This document shows positions 1 to 4,877 of a stretch of 7,089 nt of DNA, one piece after another. The notes beneath the pieces were generated by a model. The model searched no databases, was not told the DNA's origin, and was given only the letters and a program-made list of their open reading frames with translations. How positions within the stretch are numbered: position 1 is the stretch's first letter; each line of letters starts with the position of its first letter. Origin of the DNA: a bacterium (lineage in GTDB: Bacteria > Sumerlaeota > Sumerlaeia > MVZB01); assembly GCA_023480605.1 (NCBI GenBank), contig JAMCWS010000388.1, positions 1-7,089 of the forward strand. The letters are read 5' to 3'. The position numbers and the translations under genes were made by a program.

Positions 1-206
1 ACGAACAGCCAGTTTTCGGCGTAGTCGGACTCGTGTTCCAGACCCTGGAAACGCAGAAAGTCATCCGGAATGCCGGCCGCCGTCTCTCCCTCGAAGGCCA
101 GCGGCGCCCCGGCGGCGCGGATCGTCGCCCAAACCACCTCCGGTGCCGCCGCCGCCCCGGCAAACGCCAAAACCACAAGGGCTGAAGTAATGCGAAACAC
201 GTGCAA
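1..206 (-). CDS. Secreted protein of unknown function, N-terminal part (runs off left edge)
   Basis: The last gene of the pts operon inside the window; only about 68 N-terminal residues are visible. I do not recognise the family. The start is taken as TTG at 206-204, because AAGGA (219-215 on the minus strand) sits 8 nt upstream; GTG at 200-198 is the alternative. The product begins LHVFRITSALVVLAFAGAAAAPEV in two steps: a short basic n-region, then a hydrophobic stretch (about residues 7-17) ending in an Ala run with likely signal peptidase I cleavage near AAAA-PE. There is no lipobox cysteine. The mature part is acidic and contains an FEGETAAG stretch and a later FLRFQGLEHESDYAENW stretch. 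It lies 40 nt after the ptsI stop with no terminator between, so co-transcription is likely. The reading frame stays open to the window edge. The role is unknown. Confidence 0.55.
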   Translation of the reverse strand, partial: MHVFRITSALVVLAFAGAAAAPEVVWATIRAAGAPLAFEGETAAGIPDDFLRFQGLEHESDYAENWLF

Positions 207-246
207 GGCCCGTTTCCTTTTGGCGCAGCGAAATTGGATAATATCA

Positions 247-2034
247 TTACTCGTTCACCGGCGCCTTGATGCGGCGGCGCTGGATGACGCGGTAGGCCTG
301 GCGGATGTAGTCGTGGACTTCGGCCGAGGAACGCAGCGAATAGATGTCCTCGACCACGCGGCGGGCGTCGGCCAGGCGGATCTGACGGATGAGGCGCTTG
401 ATTTCGGGAATGGCCAGCGCGCCCATCGAGAGTTCGTTGACACCCAGGCCGATCAACAGCAAGGCGCACAACGGATTCGAGGACATCTCGCCGCACAGGC
501 CCACCCAGATCCCCTCGCGCTGGGCCGCGTCGATCGTCATGCGGATCAGGCGCAGGATCGCCGGATGGAACGGGTCGTAGAGCGAGGCCACCTGCTCGTT
601 GCCGCGGTCAACCGCCAGCGTGTATTGGATCAGGTCGTTGGTGCCGATCGAGAAGAAGTCGACTTCCTTTGCGAGTTGGTCGGAGCAAATGGCCGCCGAG
701 GGGATCTCGATCATGATGCCCACCTGGATTGCCTCGTCGAAGGTGATCCGCTTGGCGCGCAACTCGTCCATGATCGACTTGAGTATGGCCTTGGCCTGGC
801 GCACCTCGTTCAGGTTGGAAATCATCGGGAACATGATGCGGGCCCGGCCGTGCGCCGAGGCGCGCAGGATGGCGCGCAACTGGGTGCGAAAAACCTCGGG
901 GTAGGCCAGGCAGAGGCGGATGGCGCGCAGGCCCAGGAAGGGATTCAGCTCGCGCCCGGTCTGGAGCTGGGCGAAAAACTTGTCGCCCCCCAGGTCCATC
1001 GTGCGGAAGATGACCGGCAGCGCGCCGACCTCCTCGACAACCTTGCGGTAAACCATGTAAAGCTCTTCTTCGCCGGGCAGGCCGTCCTTTTCAAGGTAGA
1101 GGAACTCGGTGCGGAACAGGCCCACCCCTTCGGCGCCGTGGGCCAGCACGTGGGGCACCTCGATGGGCAACTCGACGTTGGCCGACAGTTCGACGCGGTA
1201 ACCGTCGATCGTCTCGGCCGGCAGGGTACGGAGCTTCTGCAGGTCGCGCTCGTGGACGAGGTGGCGGCGGCGGCGGGCGCGGGCGCGCGCGACCTCGCGC
1301 GGACTGGGGTCGACCGTCACGGTGCCTTCGTAGCCGTCGATGACGGCCGTCACGCCCGAAGGCACGCCCTTAATGAAGGGGCCGATACCGACCACCGCCG
1401 GGATCTCGAGCGCCTTGGCCAGGATGGCGGTGTGCGAAGTGGGGCCGCCCAGTTCGGTGGCGAAGCCCAGCACGTGCTCGTGGTCCATCTGGGCCGTGTC
1501 CGACGGGCTCAGGTCGGGGGCCAGGATGATGACGTCGTCGTCGAACTGGAGTGAGTGATTGCGGTTTTGGGTGTGGGTGAGGAACTGGCAGACGCGGTTG
1601 CCGACGTCGAGGATGTCGGTGTTGCGCGAGGCGATGTAGGCGTCGGCGAAGGTCGAAAATTTGCCGGCGAATTCGTGGATGACGGTGGTGAAAGCCTGGG
1701 CCGCGGTTTCGTGGCGCCGCTCGATCCGCTCGTTCGTCTGGGCCAGCAAAACCTCGTCCTCGAGGAGCATGAGTTGGGGGTCGAAGATGGAGGCGTGGGC
1801 CTCGTCGAGGCTTTCGAGAACCTTGCGGCGCAGTTCAGCGATCTCCCGGCGGGCGCTGTCGAGGGCCTTGCGGAGTTGTTTTTTTTCGCCCTCGACCTCC
1901 GAAGGGGCGATGACGCGCCGCGTGATGTCGGTTTTGACGGGGTCGACGATATGAACGCGGGCGATCTGGATGCCGGGGGAGACGGCAATCCCCTGATATG
2001 CGCGGGAGGATGATTGCGAAGTGGGCTTTTGCAT
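247..2034 (-). CDS. ptsI: Phosphoenolpyruvate-protein phosphotransferase (PTS Enzyme I)
   Basis: Cytoplasmic Enzyme I autophosphorylates on His with PEP and passes the phosphate to HPr. The protein is 595 aa from ATG 2034, close to the usual 570-590. Numbered from that ATG, the parts are: an N-terminal segment opening YQGIAVSPGI (13-22); the phospho-His motif GGPTSHTAILAKALEIPAVVG with His201; and a C-terminal PEP-binding barrel with GLFRTEFLYL (Arg308), FRTMDLGGDK (Arg344), GIMIEIPSA (Glu443), SIGTNDLIQYTLAVDR (Asn466, Asp467, Arg477) and the active-site Cys514 in GLCGEMSSNP. All key residues are present, so the enzyme should be active. The frame is also open to GTG at 2055 (602 aa), but GGAG at 2048-2045, 10 nt before ATG 2034, favours the shorter form. 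It follows ptsH after 150 nt. A PtsP-type paralogue is unlikely because there is no GAF domain. Confidence 0.97.
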   Translation of the reverse strand: MQKPTSQSSSRAYQGIAVSPGIQIARVHIVDPVKTDITRRVIAPSEVEGEKKQLRKALDSARREIAELRRKVLESLDEAHASIFDPQLMLLEDEVLLAQTNERIERRHETAAQAFTTVIHEFAGKFSTFADAYIASRNTDILDVGNRVCQFLTHTQNRNHSLQFDDDVIILAPDLSPSDTAQMDHEHVLGFATELGGPTSHTAILAKALEIPAVVGIGPFIKGVPSGVTAVIDGYEGTVTVDPSPREVARARARRRRHLVHERDLQKLRTLPAETIDGYRVELSANVELPIEVPHVLAHGAEGVGLFRTEFLYLEKDGLPGEEELYMVYRKVVEEVGALPVIFRTMDLGGDKFFAQLQTGRELNPFLGLRAIRLCLAYPEVFRTQLRAILRASAHGRARIMFPMISNLNEVRQAKAILKSIMDELRAKRITFDEAIQVGIMIEIPSAAICSDQLAKEVDFFSIGTNDLIQYTLAVDRGNEQVASLYDPFHPAILRLIRMTIDAAQREGIWVGLCGEMSSNPLCALLLIGLGVNELSMGALAIPEIKRLIRQIRLADARRVVEDIYSLRSSAEVHDYIRQAYRVIQRRRIKAPVNE

Positions 2035-2044
2035 GAAAAACCGG

Positions 2045-2048
2045 CTCC
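2045..2048 (-). promoter_or_regulatory. Ribosome binding site deciding the ptsI start
   Basis: GGAG on the minus strand lies 10 nt upstream of ATG 2034-2032. The alternative GTG at 2055-2053 has only a weak GGGT-like match upstream, and this site would then lie inside the coding sequence. This is the reason for choosing the ATG. Confidence 0.55.
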
Positions 2049-2134
2049 GATCCACGCTACCCGCACTAGATTAGCGCAAACAATTGATGATGGAAAGAGA
2101 TAATGCGGAGGAATCGGAGCGGCGCGAACGGCCG

Positions 2135-2152
2135 CCCCGCCCGACGGCGGGG
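2135..2152 (-). other. GC-rich intercistronic hairpin between ptsH and ptsI
   Basis: A perfect 7-bp stem, CCCCGCC (2135-2141) against GGCGGGG (2146-2152), closes a 4-nt loop in the 150-nt gap after the ptsH stop. On the minus strand no T-run follows it, so it is not a standard intrinsic terminator. It may act as an mRNA stability element or partial attenuator that sets more HPr than Enzyme I. That role is inference; a 7-bp GC stem can also arise by chance in DNA this GC-rich. Confidence 0.35.
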
Positions 2153-2184
2153 ACTGACCGGAGGCGACGGGCCAGGGGGGCGGA

Positions 2185-2487
2185 TCAGGTTTCGCCGAAT
2201 CCGCTTTCGATGATGCGGACGAGGGCGTTGACGGCCTCTTCGGACTGCTCGCCCCGGGCCTCGATGATCAGTTCGCTGCCCTGCTCGGCCGCCAGCATGA
2301 TGACGCCCATGACGCTCTTGGCGTTTATCGTCTGGCCGTCCTTGCTCAAAAAAATCTCGCATCCGTCGAACTGCCCGGCAACTTTGACCAGTTGCGAGGC
2401 CGGACGCAGATGCAGGCCGAGGGAGTTGCGGATCTGAACCCGGGCGCGGTGTCCCGAATGAGTCTGTTCAACGTTCATAGCGACCAT
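2185..2487 (-). CDS. ptsH: Phosphocarrier protein HPr
   Basis: Small cytoplasmic phosphocarrier that takes phosphate from Enzyme I on a histidine and hands it to EIIA-type acceptors. The product is 100 aa, slightly longer than the usual 85-90 because of about 11 extra N-terminal residues. The active-site motif is NSLGLHLRPAS with His26 and Arg28, equivalent to His15 and Arg17 in classical HPr. The second conserved motif is INAKSVMGVIMLAAEQGSEL. Its Ser58 corresponds to Ser46, the site used by HPr kinase/phosphorylase in Firmicutes and some Gram-negatives. ATG 2487 is chosen because AGGAAG (2499-2494) lies 6 nt upstream; an in-frame ATG at 2478 would give 97 aa. It is the first gene of the pts operon, behind its own promoter and a structured leader. 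No EII component or hprK is visible. Confidence 0.97.
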   Translation of the reverse strand: MVAMNVEQTHSGHRARVQIRNSLGLHLRPASQLVKVAGQFDGCEIFLSKDGQTINAKSVMGVIMLAAEQGSELIIEARGEQSEEAVNALVRIIESGFGET

Positions 2488-2598
2488 GCTTTACTTCCTG
2501 TCGACGTTCGGCGTTGGGCTGGTGCCGCCAACATCCACTTTAGGGGCCGGATCGGGCGCCCGGGAATCGGATTCGCGCCATCCTCCCGTCCCCGCCGG

Positions 2599-2616
2599 AC
2601 CGTGTGCCGACACGGT
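2599..2616 (-). other. Second hairpin in the ptsH leader
   Basis: A perfect 7-bp inverted repeat, ACCGTGT (2599-2605) and ACACGGT (2610-2616), closes a 4-nt loop. On the minus strand it is followed by GC-rich sequence, so it is not a terminator. With the hairpin at 2647-2667 it makes the ptsH leader visibly structured. It could be RNA structure or a protein-binding dyad. Confidence 0.4.
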
Positions 2617-2646
2617 TTAACACAAGCCACCAGGGGCGTATATCGT

Positions 2647-2667
2647 TTCTCCCACCAGACGGGAGAA
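2647..2667 (-). other. Hairpin in the ptsH leader, proximal to the promoter
   Basis: A perfect 7-bp inverted repeat, TTCTCCC (2647-2653) and GGGAGAA (2661-2667), with a 7-nt loop. It begins only a few nucleotides after the predicted start of transcription on the minus strand, so it could fold near the 5' end of the message and protect or regulate it. No T-run follows. It could equally be a dyad operator for a DNA-binding regulator just downstream of the promoter. Confidence 0.4.
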
Positions 2668-2680
2668 TTCTTCCTCCCCC

Positions 2681-2708
2681 ACTCTACACAATCGCCGGAG
2701 TTTGTCAA
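2681..2708 (-). promoter_or_regulatory. Sigma-70-like promoter for the ptsH-ptsI operon
   Basis: On the minus strand a perfect -35 box TTGACA (2708-2703) is followed after 16 nt by TAGAGT (2686-2681), which matches 4 of 6 bases of TATAAT. Transcription would start near 2674, giving an untranslated leader of about 190 nt before ptsH. The perfect -35 is notable in this GC-rich sequence. The spacing is one base short of ideal, and the assignment is by pattern only. Confidence 0.45.
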
Positions 2709-2770
2709 GAATCGAAATGGCGACGCTTCGCGTGGCGCAAAACGATCCTGGGCCTCCCTCGGGTATATAT

Positions 2771-2809
2771 AAGGCTTCACCTTGGGGAAAAATCAAGCCT
2801 TTACAGGCT
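2771..2809. repeat. Three mutually complementary arms (alternative hairpins)
   Basis: AAGGCTT (2771-2777) is the exact complement of AAGCCTT (2795-2801). Bases 2796-2800 (AGCCT) can instead pair with AGGCT (2805-2809) across a 4-nt loop. The two hairpins share the middle arm and exclude each other. Read on the minus strand, the short one has a GUAA (GNRA-type) loop and is followed by TGATTTTT, like a weak intrinsic terminator. The direction of transcription here is not established. Confidence 0.35.
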
Positions 2810-2952
2810 ATATCGGCCAAAGGGCCCCGGTCGATCAGCGTTTAATCGCGCCCCCCCTTACGTGGCTCGCGGAGCGATGTGCGTGACGGCCATGAACAAA
2901 AATGGCGGATTTGACTTGAATATTTTTTCGCGCCGACCGGCGCGATCGCCCG

Positions 2953-3001
2953 GCCGAAACGCGGGCGAATCATGAATCATCTACTCAGCCGCCGAAACGC
3001 G
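2953..3001. repeat. Short direct repeats upstream of the cyclase-like gene
   Basis: The 11-mer GCCGAAACGCG occurs at 2953-2963 and again at 2991-3001, 38 bp start to start. Between them GAATCAT is repeated in tandem (2967-2980). The pair could be a regulator-binding site for the downstream gene. Chance is not excluded. Confidence 0.3.
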
Positions 3002-3130
3002 AAGCCGAGATACCAGTTGCCAAACCGGCGGCGGGTCGCGAAAATCATAACCGCTCCGGACGGGAGGATTTTTCCCGACCTGGGCGAGACCGGCGCCCAT
3101 CGCGCCCGCGAAGGAATCAAGCCGTTTTGA
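2972..3130 (+). CDS. Doubtful 52-codon ORF overlapping the next gene start
   Basis: ATG 2972 opens a 52-residue frame (MNHLLSRRNAKPRYQ...) ending with TGA at 3128-3130. That stop overlaps the TTG start of the cyclase-like gene at 3127 by the 4-nt TTGA, an arrangement typical of translational coupling. Against it, there is no clear ribosome binding site before ATG 2972. The product is very basic, resembles no family I know, and the frame could be open by chance at this GC content. It is recorded mainly because of the overlap. Confidence 0.15.
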   Translation: MNHLLSRRNAKPRYQLPNRRRVAKIITAPDGRIFPDLGETGAHRAREGIKPF

Positions 3131-4110
3131 CACATACCGGATTTATTACCCGACCATATTGGGGCTTCCGGCGCCGGTGGTTACTGGCGGTCGCGTCGTG
3201 GCTCGTCGCCTGCCTGGCCACCGCGCCGCCGGCCCGCGCCTTCGACGGCGAACGGGCCCTCGATCTCATCCGTGAGCAGTGCAACCTCGGTCCGCGCGTC
3301 CCCGGCACCCCGGCCCACGAACGGGCGCGCCAATGGCTCCGCGGCCAGGTCGAGTCGGTCGGCTGGATCGCGCGCGAGGATCCCTTCGACGTCCATCTGC
3401 CCCTTTCGGGCGCCCAAGCGGCCGCGTGCAACGTCTGGGGATTGCCCGCGGAGGACGGCCCGACCAGTCCGGCCATCATTCTCAGCGCCCACTGGGACAC
3501 GCGCCCTTGGGCCGACCAGGACCCCGCCGCGGCCGGTCGGCCGGCGATGGACGGGGCCAACGACGGCGCTTCGGGCGTGGCCGCCGTGCTGGAACTGGCC
3601 CGCGAACTGAAAGACACGCCGCTGCGCCGCCATGTCGTTCTGGCCTTCTGGGACGCCGAAGACGCCGGGCTGAACGACCGCGACGAAACCTGGGCCCTGG
3701 GCGCCCGCCACGCGGCGGCGCATCCCCCCACGTGGATCGAGCGGGTGGCGCTGGGCATCAATCTGGACCTGGTGGCGGGCGAGGACCTGCGCCTGCGCCG
3801 CGAGCGCCGCTCGCTGGCCTCGGCGCCGCGCCAAGTCGGCGCGCTGTGGAGCCTGGGGGCTCAACTCGCTCCGGAGATATTCGTCGGCGATCCGCCGGCC
3901 AAGGTGACCGATGATCACGTGCCGTGGATCGAGGCGGGGGTGCCATATATTGACCTGGTCGGCTTGCCTTACAGCCACTGGCACACATCGGACGACACCG
4001 CGGCCAATTGCAGCGCCGCGAAGCTGGGCCAGGTCGGCATGGTCGTCTATTATTACGTCACCGGCAAGAGTTGGCGCCCGCAGGCACAGGCGGCCGGCGG
4101 CCATCAATAA
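3127..4110 (+). CDS. Exported M28-family glutaminyl-peptide cyclotransferase-like zinc enzyme
   Basis: Resembles glutaminyl cyclases of peptidase clan M28, which convert N-terminal Gln (or Glu) of peptides to pyroglutamate. The product is 327 aa. The N-terminus has Arg15-17, hydrophobic residues 18-31 and ARA-F for cleavage after Ala38, so it acts outside the cytoplasm. LVAC at 26-29 also reads as a lipobox. Motifs in order: LGPRVPGTPAHERARQWL (54-71); SAHWDTRPWAD (120-130); the metal Asp146 in GANDGASGV; FWDAEDAGL with catalytic-type Glu178 and Asp179; NLDLVAG with Asp214; TDDHVPWIEAGVPY with Asp263; and SHWHTSDDT with metal His286. These line up in order with human QC motifs (FFDGEEAF, DDHIPF, EVWHTMDD), which favours a cyclase over a generic aminopeptidase, though some M28 aminopeptidases are close. 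The start is TTG, as no other start codon lies nearby in frame; AAGGA is 11 nt upstream. A terminator follows. Confidence 0.85.
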   Translation: MTHTGFITRPYWGFRRRWLLAVASWLVACLATAPPARAFDGERALDLIREQCNLGPRVPGTPAHERARQWLRGQVESVGWIAREDPFDVHLPLSGAQAAACNVWGLPAEDGPTSPAIILSAHWDTRPWADQDPAAAGRPAMDGANDGASGVAAVLELARELKDTPLRRHVVLAFWDAEDAGLNDRDETWALGARHAAAHPPTWIERVALGINLDLVAGEDLRLRRERRSLASAPRQVGALWSLGAQLAPEIFVGDPPAKVTDDHVPWIEAGVPYIDLVGLPYSHWHTSDDTAANCSAAKLGQVGMVVYYYVTGKSWRPQAQAAGGHQ

Positions 4111-4202
4111 CCGGGTGAAAGGCCGGCGCGCCGAAGGCACGTTGGCGATTGACGAGTCAGCCGCTTATGGTGAATGATAAGGGCCAGTGGGCTGTCGGGG
4201 AA

Positions 4203-4236
4203 GATCGGCCGGGCGCCGCCGGGCCGGTCCGTTTTT
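4203..4236 (+). terminator. Intrinsic terminator after the cyclase-like gene
   Basis: GATCGGCC (4203-4210) pairs with GGCCGGTC (4222-4229) as an 8-bp stem with one G-U wobble around an 11-nt GC-rich loop. TTTTT follows at 4232-4236, two bases past the stem. It lies 93 nt after the stop at 4110 and 53 nt before the next start. It separates the cyclase-like gene from the envelope operon, so that operon should have its own promoter or depend on read-through. I found no convincing promoter in 4237-4289. Confidence 0.65.
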
Positions 4237-4289
4237 CAACGTGCCCGACTCCGCGAACTTTCCAAGGAACCGTTTGAGGAACCGATGCG

Positions 4290-4877
4290 ATGAACGTCAC
4301 GACAAAGCCGCACATCAACGCTGTTCCCCGTCGCCGAGCGATGCCGGCGGACGTTCATCCGGCCGCGTTGCTCGGGGCCGCGCTGGCGATGCTGATCGTC
4401 GCCGGCTGCGGCGGCGCACGGATGAAGCATCTGAGCGACCAGCAATACGCCCGCCTGGCCGCCGACGACAAGGTGGACGTTTACGTGGGTTCGCTCGACC
4501 TGCCCAGCCAACCGGTGGCCGTCATCGAAAGCGACGCCTACGCGTACGTCGACGACGCCGTGCGGCAGCGGCAGATCGATCAATTGAAAAGCCGCGCCCG
4601 GGCGCTGGGGGCCAACACGATTCAGGATGTCCGGATCCTGGCCAAGCACGTGCGCGGCTATACGGCCGACGAACGGGTGCCTTTCGCCGCCTGGAAGCAG
4701 GGGCAATATGAGCTTTACTTCATGCGCGGCACGGCCTGCCGGGTGGCCGAAGTCGAACCCAGGCGGTTTGACGATCTGGAACCCAAGGGCGGCTGGATGG
4801 TCGACAAGCTCACGCCGCCGCAGAAGCTGGAGAAAACGTTGGAGGCAATCCCCGGACCGGGTCCGCGCCCGCAGTGA
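4290..4877 (+). CDS. Lipoprotein with possible YbjQ/RcsF-like domain
   Basis: A 195-aa predicted lipoprotein, first gene of the envelope operon. GAGGA (4276-4280) lies 9 nt before ATG 4290. The n-region is long and basic (PRRR at 13-16), residues 26-37 are hydrophobic, and the lipobox VAGC puts the lipidated residue at Cys40; Met18 is an alternative start. No Asp follows the cysteine (it is CGG), so outer-membrane sorting is plausible if the host uses the E. coli-type rule. Residues about 55-125 alternate strand and helix, with KVDVYVGSLDLP, PVAVIESDAYA, a charged helix, ALGANTIQDVRIL and YELYFMRGTA. This resembles the small alpha/beta YbjQ/RcsF-type fold in rhythm only; I see no decisive signature. 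The stop (TGA 4875-4877) overlaps the next start as GTGA, implying coupling to the TonB-like gene and a shared envelope function. Confidence 0.85.
   Translation: MNVTTKPHINAVPRRRAMPADVHPAALLGAALAMLIVAGCGGARMKHLSDQQYARLAADDKVDVYVGSLDLPSQPVAVIESDAYAYVDDAVRQRQIDQLKSRARALGANTIQDVRILAKHVRGYTADERVPFAAWKQGQYELYFMRGTACRVAEVEPRRFDDLEPKGGWMVDKLTPPQKLEKTLEAIPGPGPRPQ

Larger units (their letters stand above)
2488..3126. other. Divergent intergenic region (639 nt) between ptsH and the cyclase-like gene
   Basis: No convincing protein gene is seen in either direction. Open frames here give Arg/Pro-rich translations with no recognisable family, and I found no tRNA-like T-arm. The region contains the minus-strand ptsH promoter and hairpin-bearing leader (2488-2708). 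Next is an AT-rich TATATATA patch (2764-2771) beside a set of complementary arms (2771-2809). A 7-bp stem TCGCGCC/GGCGCGA lies at 2928-2945 directly after six T, which is the wrong order for a terminator on either strand. Short direct repeats lie at 2953-3001, and a short stem CGGGA/TCCCG at 3061-3077. It presumably carries promoters for both directions; no plus-strand promoter could be fixed. Confidence 0.6.

Noticed and set aside
70..1554. Long plus-strand open frame (494 codons) opposite ptsI
   Set aside because: It lies antisense to a complete Enzyme I with all motifs. Its translation is rich in Asp, Gln, Val and His, as expected of a GC-rich shadow, with no recognisable domain.
2640..2690. 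GTGGG motifs near the ptsH promoter as MraZ-type repeats
   Set aside because: Only two copies are present and they are not at the regular 10-nt spacing of MraZ boxes; there is no mraZ or cell-wall gene nearby.
2475..2820. Minus-strand open frames upstream of ptsH (101 and 67 codons)
   Set aside because: They run through the predicted ptsH promoter and hairpins, are rich in Arg/Pro, resemble no family, and one overlaps the ptsH start in another frame.
2921..2945. T6 run plus a 7-bp GC stem as an intrinsic terminator
   Set aside because: On the plus strand the T-run precedes the stem, and on the minus strand the stem is followed by A residues, so the order is wrong for both directions.
3181..4140. 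Minus-strand open frame (319 codons) opposite the cyclase-like gene
   Set aside because: The plus strand carries ordered M28/QC motifs and a signal peptide. The reverse frame is Arg/Gly-rich and has no family signature.
4149..4178. TTGACG followed by AATGAT (18-nt spacer) as a promoter for the lipoprotein operon
   Set aside because: The -10 match is weak, and the strong intrinsic terminator at 4203-4236 lies between it and the gene.
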